In this document: positions 1-11,929 of the stretch, one piece after another
Layout: every line of letters begins with the position of its first letter
How positions within the stretch are numbered: position 1 is the first letter of the stretch
Assembly (NCBI RefSeq): GCF_963855985.1
Contig: NC_087096.1
Span: 1,798,001 to 1,862,000, forward strand
Length of the DNA: 64,000 nucleotides
Reading direction: 5' to 3'
From: Ostrinia nubilalis
Lineage: Eukaryota > Arthropoda > Insecta > Lepidoptera > Crambidae
Notes under the pieces: generated by a model
Databases searched by the model: none
What the model was told of the DNA's origin: nothing
What the model saw: only the letters and a program-made list of their open reading frames with translations
Translations under genes and position numbers: made by a program

Positions 1-1487
1 ACTAATACATTGTTTCATCTCTTTGCAATGAAACATAGTGTTGAGTAACAGAAAATAATGTAGATACTTCTTTTATCGATATTCTGTGTACCAACCAGCA
101 TCCGAATCCAGATAATCGGGACATAAAATCGGTTCTCCACCGGGTAATAAACTATATCAAAAGCGCCGGTCAAAACATAGATATCAAACTTTTATTATTC
201 CATAGGGATTGGAATGGAAGTGATACTTTCAAAAATATTACTAAAATGTCCCAAGTTTCTGCTATATTTCGTTACTGTGGTTTATGACCACGCTTCTGTC
301 TGTGAGCTTTTATTGAACTTTTTTATTTGTTTCAATAACTCGTACACCTGATACCACATTTTATCTGGTTTCATTTAGTCTTTTGATGAAAATAGCTTTT
401 ATTTTATGCAAGTTTTGTCACTGGTTTCACTCGCATGGATTTAGATAGTATTGTGTAACATAATTTTATTTTAGATAGTAATCACTGTAAATAACGATTT
501 TTTTGGCATTTTCCATTTAATATGCGACCATACATGCAACGTTTGTTAAAAATGTAATCAATAAATTCTACAAAAAACAAGAATTCTAGACTTTATTTTC
601 TAATATAGCATTCCAGCTAATGAACCTCACCCAATGATATCCAGATTGACCAGTTAGTAGTGGCCTGCATCCAGCGCCTTCAATCTACATTAATGAGCCT
701 TTTGACATAGATGCCAGAAAAAATGTCCAGCAAATGAGTCTCCTGGCTTCATGAAATGAACAAACAACCTATTTTTGTGGTTCCATCGCTGGCACACGAG
801 AAAATAAGGAAAAGGCACTAATTACATTCAATTAAGGCCATTGTTTGTAGTCGCATAACTCCAATCTTATTTGGCCAACTCCAGGCGGCCATATTTCGTA
901 TTTTATTGCGCCAGCTCAACTTTGAACGTAAAGTTCCATAGAATATGAATGAGGGGGTTTATTTAGATCGTGGATGTAATAATATGGAATTCAACAAAAT
1001 TGTATTTCTTACTTACCTCAAGAGTTTATGTCTGATAACTTCATTAACCCCTATAAATTAAATGAAAGCATTATAACACATCACTCTTACCGTTCAAGAG
1101 CTTTTTACAATCCCTTCCCATTTCACTGTTCATACTACCTAATGTCAGTTTTTGCATAAAAAATAATGTGCCTTTTCAATTTTATTAAGCAACTCAAAAA
1201 GAATTGCGAATTAATTTTCGCTCTATCACCGAAATAGAAGGTTATAGAAGGTTCTTAAAGTTCTTTTTGCATTTCTTAAAGCATTTAATATATTTTTTAT
1301 ATCCCTTGAGAAATTTTTGAATCTCCATATAAACCATTAAACATTCTTTCTTATTAATACTGCAATTGTTTATGATTAATAAGAAAATATATTGAAAATT
1401 TGACATGTAATGAACATTATGAATAAATTTCTTATTCTTATTCTTATTCTTATTCTTAACCTTCACCACCTAGCACTTGCACCCTAA
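1..1487. other. Gene-free AT-rich sequence
   Basis: I see no supported gene here. The stretch contains a decayed LINE tail near 616-690 and a hexamer repeat (TTCTTA-like) at about 1428-1460. The short open frames are low-complexity or lack any recognisable feature. Confidence 0.6.
616..690 (-). repeat. Decayed RTE-like LINE 3' tail
   Basis: The sequence matches, with many changes, the minus-strand form of the LINE tail seen better at 7663-7795 and 11890-12090. Shared words include 'aatgat.tccag', 'ggtagtggcctgcatccagcgcc'-like text and the spacing between them. It is too diverged to define its ends. Confidence 0.5.
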
Positions 1488-1605
1488 GGCTGGGTTGCAC
1501 CATCTTACTTTAACTTTGACAAACGTCAAAAATCTGTCATACTCCATACAAAAAGCACCGGTTATCGTTATAGTTACCGTTAAAGTTAGGTGGTGCAATT
1601 CAGCC
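1488..1605. mobile_element. Harbinger-like MITE, GGCTGGGTTGCAC family
   Basis: A 118-bp element with terminal inverted repeats starting GGCTGRGTTGCACCA and ending in the complement. It is flanked by a direct TAA at 1485-1487 and 1606-1608. A TWA (TAA/TTA) 3-bp duplication with GG..CC ends is typical of PIF/Harbinger. The inside carries conserved words 'aacgtcaaaaatctgtcaaa' and 'caccggtta'. This is one of about ten copies in the window. Confidence 0.75.
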
Positions 1606-1608
1606 TAA

Positions 1609-3555
1609 GATAGGTAGGTATTACAGATTTACACCATCTCGTCCACTCTTTCGTAGCTCCTCGCATCGTGTTGTAAGTGTGTTCAACTTTAAGCCGGTTG
1701 TTACAAGTTTTTGTTTTCCATGAAAAATTCAAATTAATTTGTGTGCGGTGCCCGGTTTTGTTCCGCACTGCAGTTTATCTCTTATTAATGCTTTGTTCTC
1801 GGTTCTGGTGACATTTTTGTTACATTTTTACGAATGTTCAGGTTATCTTTACTAATGTACATAAAGGGACTTACTCAAAAGATACTAAAGACAAAGAAAA
1901 CATTAGTAAATTGTTAAAAAAATGAACAAGAAACGATTTTCAGAACAAAACCTATTGCCTACACTAATATCTCACAATATGCAATTGATTGTGCGAATCC
2001 AATCCTCAATTTGCTGAGCACAACGTAATAAGTCACAGTAGGTTCACTTCATCACTGTTCATCACCACATATTATAAAACAAAGTCGCTTCGCTGTCTGT
2101 CTGTCCCTATGTATGCTTAGATCTTTAAAACTACGCAACAGATTTGATGCGGTTTTTTATAAATAGAGAGAGAGAGTGATTCGAGACGAAGGTTTTAAAG
2201 TGTGTACCTGTGCGAAGCAGGGGTGGGTCGCTAGTAGATTAATAAACACATGAGCATATTCTAGACTATTTGCAGCTATGCGTGAAATAGGTTAGTTAGA
2301 AATTAGAAGGAATTATTGTCGCTGTATTTTTTAATGCAATTAGTTCTTTAAAAGTCTAACAAATATACCTACCGTACCAACTTCTATTGTCACTTAAGGC
2401 AATTTAGTTTCCAATTAGTGCGGAGGGCGCTCGCTGTAATAACGCGTGCGCTGGAATGAATTTGTTTTTCGCGTTCATTTACGCTTAAACGCTCCGATAG
2501 TTTTAGGGGAGTTAAAAGGCTAGCGTGAAGTCCAAATATTGGTTGAAGGGACAGGCTTGTAAAAAGCGGATAGGTACAGAGCTTTTTTAAAGGGAAACGT
2601 CTGGAAAATCACTTTTTTAAATTGGGTTTTAAACGATTTTAAAGTTCATGCTTAATACTGAGAGTTATTCTGGTATTTATAAAAAATAAAGAAAATTAAG
2701 AAGAAATCTTTATACTTATCTGAGATTAAAAATAAAAAAGTGGCGTGTTAATATGTTGTTATTTTGTACATTGGATAAGTTTTCAAGTCTTCAAGTTTCA
2801 GTGACTGACTTTGAATGCCCGATTTCTTAATTGAAATTTTTGGCTTAAGAGTGATCATCTCCTAAACAAGTATGCACGTTTCATATTAAATTCATATTTA
2901 AGTAGAAGATGAATACGCTGAAGTTCAAGAATTCTCAATTCGGAAAGCTGGCTTTCATAAGCTACCGTAAAAGAATCCATTGAAAAATATATTTTATCTA
3001 GACGTTGGTACTTACTCTACCAAATATTCTTAGGTATTTCCAATATACTGCAAAGGTACTACATATCTCCGAACTCCCTTCGCTGTGGTGACAATTCCCA
3101 GTACAATATTGGTTAAGCTTAAATTGGCAATATATGGCAGAGAAGGTCTATATTCCAGTGACCGGATTACCAGCTAATCTGTGTGGAGTGCGTGACGGTA
3201 GCCCTCCAGTCGCAGGGGAAATTAGTCCGTATAACGTACCTGGGTTTCCGAGCAGGTCTTGGGCAAATGGACGCCCTTTGGGAGTTTGTGTGAGACAAAT
3301 CGACAAAATAAGATCCGTAAAAACACGTAAAATGTACACCCAAGTTGGTCTGGGAAAAGGGTTAATTACGTAAGTGTTTTCTTTGGAAGTTAGAAAGAAC
3401 GTTATCTAGGAAAATACATTTTGCGGATAGAATCAGTCGAACTCTTTTCAAACGGCTCTATAAAAAGGCGTTCAAGTTAGGGCAACGTTAAAAACAACAA
3501 GTTAAAATTTTCGATAAAAATGTAAGCACATCAAAGTATGTCTAGACCGGAGTTA
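1609..3555. other. Intergenic stretch, one repeat seen
   Basis: No gene is supported. A dispersed repeat lies at 2075-2240. A GC-richer patch at about 3130-3370 is open on both strands, but its translations match nothing I recognise and no splice signals frame it convincingly. Confidence 0.5.
2075..2240 (-). repeat. Dispersed repeat with 'ctagcgacccacccc' end
   Basis: Read on the minus strand it begins at a CTAGCGACCC word followed by a 'gcttcgcacagg' segment. Near 62285 a similar 'actagtgacccgtcccggcttcgcacgggtg' start appears on the plus strand. This opening is common to a family of dispersed repeats that I associate with moths and butterflies. The far end is not defined here. Confidence 0.45.
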
Positions 3556-3688
3556 TACAGGATGTCCCAAAAAGTAGTGTCCATCATAACTCGAAAACTA
3601 AGTATCAAAAGTTACGATGATTTGGATCGCCGTAGTGATGCACTACCTCTGGTCTTCGGCTTGACACTACTTTTTGGGACACCCTGTA
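3556..3688. mobile_element. TIR element, TACAGGRTGTCCC family
   Basis: A 133-bp element whose ends are inverted repeats of about 26 bp (TACAGGATGTCCCAAAAAGT at left, complement at right with one difference). TA at both outer ends suggests TA target duplication, as in Tc1/mariner-type MITEs. It has no coding capacity. Confidence 0.7.
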
Positions 3689-5225
3689 TATTTTATATGG
3701 ATATTAAAAAATATTTTATATTGCAGTAATCTTCCTGTATTTATTTATGACTTGCAAAAAACCATAAAACAGCGACAAAGACATTGAAAAGACATTTTGA
3801 AACGAAATAGGTATTTATGTTAAGCTTAGGAAGTAGGTACGATTTTCAGATGCCAAATTATTTAGATTGGGAATTTATTTATTTATATCTTAAAAAAAGA
3901 TTATAGATATTTAATTCAACAGATAGTAACAATTAATTATATCATACTCAGATAATTTGATATTGGATACTAATTTGTATGATTAACTACTTTAGTAATT
4001 TGATACATGCCACTATGGAGTAATTACAAGGTCTAATTAAGTTTGAACTAATTGTCAACCCCACAATAGGTATCTATAGAGAATAATTACCTTCCGATAA
4101 TTAGACGGTTTTGTAACTGCATGAGTATCTCATAGCACTATTGGGAACATCAATCAATTGTTTCAATTACGATTAATTGAAAATTGATTTATACATATTA
4201 AACAAACCCACTGAATTTAATGCTACTAACATTTAAAAAAATATGCATAACAAGGCAGGTAGGTATTAGACCGCAAACGCATCTGGTGTTAAGTGAGATG
4301 CAGTCTAGGATGGTACAATATCTGCCCTGTAAGTGCCTATTCACTCTCGCCTTGAAACGGTCCGGATTATAGTGTCCCGTTTTCTTCTCATCTCAGTCGT
4401 GGCCAAAACCAACTTTTAATCGTTTGTCCAAAAATTCTTACGCAACGATTCGTTATGCAGAGCCGTCAATATGTATAGTAAATCCAGATTTATTTTAACA
4501 GGCAGTTGAATAACCATGGCAGCCAGCCAGAGGCTGATTGAAACGGCCTTTCGGTGTATATGTTTTGTATATAGAGATTTAATAAAGCCTTGCACGGCTG
4601 GACAAAACAAATCGCTGCGAATCTGTATTTGATTGTGCTGTTACGGATTGGGATAGGGATATGAAAAAATATTATATTTAGTCAGAGCTACTATTTATTT
4701 GTGAACACAGGAGTAGTTAGGTACAAGTATAGGAGGAAATAATTATTGCAAAATAAATGCTAGACAGGCTTTTATTCGAAAAGTAGTCATAACTGAATCA
4801 TAATTATTCTTAGATCTTAGTTAAACATTAGTACCTGAATAGTTAGGTACAGTCTACAGCACATCAGATTATGTAATCTACATTTTTTGCAAAATTACAC
4901 GAACCTTCTACAATCACACTGGTTGTCTTTGTAGTTATTTTGCGTGATCATCGTGATGATCAGATGGTGATGATGGTGATGATCAGAACTTTCTATGTAA
5001 GTTATGTGTACTTGTCTTTTACAATCTGTAATTTAGTTTACATCACGAAAAGGCAAATATAAAAGCCAGTTCAAAAGCTTCATAAAGCATATTTTTAATA
5101 AATATTAACAAAGACAAATAAGCGGGAGGTCTTTGAAGAAATCACTACTTCATTATGCAAAGTAACTAAGAAACTTGCGCAGTGGAAGTGGGAAACTACT
5201 TTTTGTTGGTAATATAATTAAATTT
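3689..5225. other. Intergenic, downstream of the receptor gene
   Basis: No gene is seen. A dispersed repeat occupies about 4250-4375, and a short GATGAT-type simple repeat lies at 4940-4985. Because the receptor gene runs toward lower coordinates, its 3' untranslated region should lie just below 5226. I could not place its polyadenylation signal with confidence. Confidence 0.5.
4250..4375 (+). repeat. Dispersed repeat, second copy near 15255-15355
   Basis: It contains 'ggcaggtaggtattagaccgc' type text, 'aagtgagatg' and 'cctattcactctcgccttgaa'. The reverse complement of these blocks, in the same order, is found at 15255-15355. Two diverged copies in opposite orientation show a dispersed family. 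Class is not known to me. Confidence 0.5.
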
Positions 5226-8200
5226 CTACTTTTTCAGCTTCAAAACAACTTTAGATTTGTATTTGCGTCGCCAGATTGCCCTGAAAATAAAAAAAAAAGA
5301 ATAAATAATTGTATAGTTTTCGCATAACATCAAAGTATTGTCTAAATAAGTCAGTGATTAGTGTTAAAAAAATTGCAATTTTGGAAATTATGATTAACTG
5401 AAGTCCCGAAAGCGTTTGCCTTTATGGTTTACTGGGGAAAATAATCTCATTGTATTTAGGTTGGATAGCTGTTAAAGGCATATCAAGATTTGATTCTGAA
5501 TGCTTAAGCTATCTCACATGCTATTTTAACCCATGCATCAAAATTTCCCTATATACTTCGGACGCAGGTAGGCCGTAGTAAGGACAATCTGGTCAGGTGG
5601 AGATTCTTGGATGGCTCAAACATGGAGTGCAGGTGCGGTTTTGTTCCCCAGTCGATGAAGCACATGATGTCGTGCCCTGAGTGCCCGAGCAACTGCACGC
5701 AGGAGGATTTATTGAATGCTGCCGACAACGCCACTCTTGTATCGGAGTTTTGGTCTGACACTGTGTAGGTTTGTTGTCGACACGATAAGAAGAAGAAGAA
5801 GAAAACTTTCCTCTTAATAATCATTGCTCCAAATTAATTTAAGCTTGCAAAAAATCTTCAAAAGCAGTTCTAACCTCTCCACCAGCATAATAACCGTGGC
5901 CAGCAGGTACCCAGCAGCTAACAGCAGGAAGGCAGGAGCGGCCCCTCCCAAAGCCAGAGCCCTCGGTGAGCTACCCTCGCACTCCACAGCAGGCGACGAG
6001 ATGCGGCGCTGGACAAACTTTACTATGCCACGCTCGTAGAGACGTATGGAACTGGAAGATCATAGAAAACAGTGATCCTGCTTTATTAATTAGGCCCGGA
6101 ACAGACGGTGAAACGCAACTGCAACGAAACTGCAACTTTCTGATGATTCTGATGAATGAAACTGAAACTGAAAGTTTCAAACTGGTCGCATCATGTGTGG
6201 TCTCTCAACGGTCGCTATGGCAGAAACTTAGATGCAACTCAAAAGTAACTAGCCGTTGCAGTTTCGTTGCAGTTGCGTTTCACCGTCTGTTCTGGGTCTT
6301 ACTGATACTCGTACTACGATCTAGGAAAGTGTCGTTAGACATGGTACTGAAGAGCAGTCGCCCGGCAAGCGAAAGGTCGTGGGTTCAATTCCCGCCTTAG
6401 GCAGTTCGATTTTTTCAAGTTATTTATAATTTTCAAAACGGTACTGGAAAATTTGAAATACTAAGGCTGGGTTGCACCATCTTACTTTAACTTTGACAAA
6501 CGTCAAAAATCTGTCAAACTCCATACAAAAAACACCGGTTATCGTCAAAGTTACGGTCAAAGATAGGTGGTGCAACTCAAGTTTAGTTATCTTAATCCCT
6601 ACCTAACGCTTCTTTATATGCATGGATGAACCATATACAAGACAAAAATCAATCCCACAGTATTAAAATCTTTTTGTCTTCAATTTATCCTCTCAACTTG
6701 GTAGAATGATATTATTATCGAGGGTAAAAAGGAGACCAGATCTTGATGACCATAATATCGACAATATAAATTATATCGTCTAACTAAACCATATGGTATC
6801 AGTAAATTGATATCTGAACATTTATTACCCCCAAACAAAGAACTCCTTGTATGGGCTGTTCCTTTGCAAGGCTGGATACAGTTCCGCCTTCGCCATGGAT
6901 TGCAAAGAGCCGAGCTCACACAGCTCGCTTTGTGTGAACGTCTGCGATATCAGCCTATTGGCGTTGTTGGTGTCGGTGTGGTAGGCATATCCTGGAGAAA
7001 GATCAAGTAAACAAACTTATGGTTTCATTGAGGGCACGAGAGCGTCACCAATTTTTTTGAATTCCTGCAAGATAAAGGTAGCTATTGTAGTGCTATCGTT
7101 ACGCCAATGAGACTCTCCAATGCCCCAACTTACAGCGTGTAAGTTTCTATGTTAATCATTCTACTCATCATCACTATCATTTCAGCACAGGACATCAACT
7201 GCTGAACATAGGCCTCCCCCAATGATTTCCACATCGCCCGTTTGGTAGTAGCCTGCATCCAGCGCCTTTCTGCTACCTTTATGAAGTTGAAATTTCTCTT
7301 CGTCAGTTTATTTTAATACATTATTTCATATTAGAACTACCGTAGCTAATTTTTATTTGGTTAACTGGTACATACCTCCAGCTTTGACCAGTTTTATTCC
7401 TTCTTCGACGGGCACTAGTAGTGGTGCATTAGGTTTCTTATTAAAAACTTTCTTCTTTCGAAGCTCGTCTTCGATTTCCATATTTCTCAAATTGTAGTAG
7501 TAGGTTTTTTTCTAGAAATAAAGTATTATATTGTATATTATATCTTTCTTTCGCAGTTGGTCTGGTACCTAATTTACCCAAGTTAGGTGTACTCTTAAAT
7601 TAAAGCCTGTTGTGAGTTGTGAATTTAACATTTATAACGTTCAAAATTCTAGTGTTGCCATTCATCATCATCATTTCAGCCATAGGACGTCCACTGCTGA
7701 ACATAGGCCTCTCCAAATGACTTCCACATCGCACTGTTGGTAGCGGCCTGCATTCAGCGCCTTCCTGCTACCTTTATCAGGTCGTCGGTCCACCTTGTTG
7801 CCATTATTTTGCCAAAAATATTAATTTTGGAAATGGAATGAATCAACTGACCTGCAACCAAGATCTGGTATACCCTATGTCCTCGAATATCAATTCCAGG
7901 GGGCTCTCCAGCAGTTCTTGCAAGGAGTTGATGGAAGGAGGAGGTCCATTTAGCAGCCAGCTGACTACGCTGCTCGTGTAGTAGTTGTAGATCAAGACGC
8001 AGGAGATGCCAGTCACAAAAATTGTTAGTTGACGAGCTGTATTTTAAAGGCTTTTTGTTACCAACACTTGAAATAGACAACTTAGCTAGATTTTCTTCTG
8101 GAGTAAGAAGAGTGAGAAGTTTAAAGTTATAGAAAAAGAAAAGTTACCTTCTCATGAGTTTGAATTCCAGGTAGAATCAAGATAGTTTTTGCTGCGGTTT

Positions 8201-11200
8201 TGAAAGAGGGATCAAGTTTTGCTGTGACTAATCGAAATTAGGTAAAAGCCAGTATGATAAATTTATCATGAAATGAGGTGATGTTTAATCTTAGAATATC
8301 AGATGTGGTGGACTTACCAGCGGACACTCTTGGTGTAAAACTGGTATTATCTTCAAAAACTGCAACACCAAAAAATGTAAGCAAGCTCACAAGTTAGTTA
8401 TATGTATAGGTACTTATTATCTCCATGAATAAAGCCACACATACATTGCTGGCACATTGAAGCCAGTACAGAGAAGATAGCGTACTGCCCTGCTGATCGT
8501 CGCCTCTCCAGTTTAGCTGATATCAGCAAAACGCACGCGCATAGTGTTATCACAATTACTACTGATATCCATGCGCCATAGCTGAGTGGCCTCAAGAACT
8601 GATTCTCGAATTTTCCAGCACCGTAAGTTGGGATGCGGTAGAAGTATCTGGTCCTAAAAAGGGGTAAAATTTCATTTTGTATCCGATAGCTGTTGGAGCA
8701 GAAGAGTTCTCGAATGGTGACCACGAGTTGGAAGACATAATGTAGGTAGGCTTCACACTTGGTGAACTGAGGATCTAGTGAAAGTCACGGAAAGGACCTA
8801 AATGCTGGCAGTGCATGGCCAGAAATCCTTGGAGGACCTTTGTCCAGCAGTGGACATCATTTGCCTGAAACGAATGAACGTTTTGTATGAATAGCTCCGA
8901 GGTTCTGGCTGAATAGAATAGAGCTACTCCCACTTTTCCCATGGATGTCTTAAGAGGCAAATCAGGAAAAAAATGAGGATATCAGGTCTCCCTAACCCGT
9001 TTGGCCAGCGTGGGGAGTGTTTGCAAAATACACTCTTAGCTTCTGGGTGTTTCTCTCCCTCTTTGCTTCTGTAGCGGGGACTAAATGACGTGATGATGAT
9101 ACTACATCTTTCTGGCTTCTTTTGGATGAATTATGAAAATATAACACTTGAAAAAGGAACATCATTAAAGGGTCTTTATGGTCTTCTGCGTCCATCTCAA
9201 CTACTAACCAAAATGACATTGATCATAATATGAAACTCACTCAATGGAGGTCACTGGTGTATGCACTAAGTCTACTTTATCTCTGACATTTTCCCAACGA
9301 AGAATAGGTGTTAAGTCTTGATGTTTATGGTACAAAGAGGTTGCAGCCGCCATCTAAAAATTGACCAATATTTTGTTGTTACCACAAATCAAATGACGTC
9401 ATACTTTTAATGTTTATAAATTGTTTTATGTATAGACTTACTTTTGATATGTTTTTTTCATTAAATTCACCAATCCATCTATCTGCTATTGAATAGTTGA
9501 AACTGAAAATAAAATGCATAGAAGAATAAAAGGCCTTAAACTCTAAATGTTTTTCCAGAATCATCTTTATTACAATTGCGTCATAAGACTCCACAGAGTA
9601 ACCTGAATTATTGTAGTAGTAAAAAATAAATTATGTAGCTATTCGTTCGTTGCAGCTGACGATGGTCGTTGGGGCAGAAAAGTTCTCGAGTGGCGACCAC
9701 GGGCTGGAAGACGTAACGTGGGCAGGCCTCCTACTAGGTGGATCGACGATCTGGTAAAGGTCGCGGGAAGAGCCTGGATGCGGGCAGCGCAGGACCGTTC
9801 ATTGTGGAAAACCTTGGGGGAGGCCTTTGTCCAGCAGTGGATGTCATTTCGCTGAAACGAACGAACGATAATTAATTTACCTACCTTATATTATGTATTT
9901 CGGCTAAGACATTGAGTATGATCGTGCCAGTCTTAAGTATAGTGGCGACACCCGGCGTTTGCCGCCTATCAGCAAGCAGTAATCGATCTAAATCGAACTG
10001 TTCTGGTTTTGCCACCTAAAATCAGTTTTAATATTATCTTATGTTAGATTTTAAACTTTCGCGTTCCATTTTAACTAAAATAGTAAAACACGGGTCTTAT
10101 CGCGACGTTTATAATGAGTTACATTATGTACTCACGGCTTGACGTTGCTGCTGCAGCCATGGTCACAAGCAGACATACATCATAATGTAACTCATTAATA
10201 AACGTAGCGTTAAGACCCGTGTCTTACTATTTTATATCTTATGTTGCTTCTTTTTAGTAAATGCCATTTAAGGTATCATTAAATAAAATTATTCATGATG
10301 TCACGTTAGGTACTAGAGAGAGGTACTTATGTTTTTATGAGGAATACTTACGACGACTATGAATCGCAGGGGCCAATGGTGGAAATTCCATCTTCGGTAA
10401 TATTTGTACTCGTTTAAGTTTGTCATTATACCTAAAAGAAAGAATATTTATGATCTAATTTATTTATTTGCGAATGAACTCAGGCGCATGCACTCTACAT
10501 TGTTTCCAGCGCATAATACAACAAAACAAAATAAATTATAGTAATTAAAATATAAAAAAAGAAGCTCAAAGTTTCACAGCGTGCTATGGAGAGGACTATG
10601 CTTGGTGTTTCTTTGCCAGATCGAATCAGAATTGAGGAAATCCGTAAACGAACTAAAGTCGCCGACATAGCCCAACGGATTAGCAAGCTGAAGTGGCAAT
10701 GGGCAGGGCACATAGTACACAGAATTGACGGCCGATGGGGCAGCAACGTTCTGGAATGGAGGCCTCGTACCGGAAAACGCAGCGTGGGACGTCCACGTCG
10801 TCCACCTATAAGGTGGACCGACGACATCGTAAAGGTAGCAGGGAAGCAGCGCTGGACGCAGACCGCTACCAATCGATCAACGTGGAAAGCATTGGGGGAG
10901 GCCTATGTTCAGCAGTAGACGTCCTATGGCTGAAATGATGATGATGATGAAAATAATAATATTGTAAGCTACACTATGCTTAATATTTACCATTCTCAGC
11001 TGACCATGATCCAGATTTTCTAATATTTAAATCACCACCTTGTATTTTACCGTAATTAAATAATTCGAAGATCTCAAAACTGTTCACACCTATGAAAATA
11101 ATTTATCAAGAAAAATAATGCAGTAATCACAATACTCATTACAAAACTCATTTATTTTTGCATGTAGGCTTTTAAAAAGCACTTTTCACCATCCCAGTAT

Positions 11201-11892
11201 TAAGTTAATACTGGGATGGTGAAAAGGGTTAAAGGGTTAATACTATTAACCCTGCCACTGCTTTGGGACAATAATTGGGCCAGTGCTGAGAAGAAGCAGC
11301 GCAAGAAACTCAAACCTGCGCTAAGCAAGTTGGTCTCGATTTAGAAAAAAAAGATAAAGATTTGGAGCTTTTTTCCGTATACTGTCAGATTTAGAAAGGC
11401 ATAAATCTCAATAAAAGGCACTATAAGGACAAACTGAAGAATTCCATTCAATGTTTGTATGGAATTTGTCATTTGAAGTCTCACCTTGTATAGTCAGGGT
11501 TATATCAGTGTCCACACTGATATTAAGGTTCCCGACGATATCCAACATAGTTCTTACATTGCTGCTTGTCCAATTCTTAGCAAAGTTATTGTTTTTTATT
11601 GTAGAATTGTCGTCTGTATTAATAATTAACCATTGGTGTCTTGAGTCTAATAATGCATTCTGTGATGCCTGAAAATAGTTACAACATACAATTTTGATAT
11701 TAAATAGTTATAACAACAAAACGAACATCGTCAGGACATCTAATACACCTTACTTTCGAGTTAACATAACATCGACTGATGCTGAAAAGTCGCGCATGAA
11801 ACTTACCTTTTCACCTTTGGTAGCCTCTTATTTATTGCACAAAATACCTCTTACAAGATAATAAGTGCGTACTAAGAGGTAGAGAAGACAAA

Positions 11893-11929
<37 letters not shown>

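Noticed and set aside
3134..3373. Overlapping open frames on both strands in a GC-richer patch
   Set aside because: Neither translation contains a motif or domain I recognise, and no acceptor and donor pair frames them well. Both-strand openness fits base composition as well as coding.
5966..6400. Plus-strand open frame of 144 codons
   Set aside because: It is antisense to receptor exon 14 and then crosses the MITE at 6093-6298 and a SINE scrap.
9503..9602. Extending receptor exon 7 upstream through a continuous open frame to 9602
   Set aside because: The extension does not resemble the receptor family and breaks phase with exon 6. Using the acceptor at 9503-9504 gives a seamless phase-2 join (EIHNI to SFNYSI).
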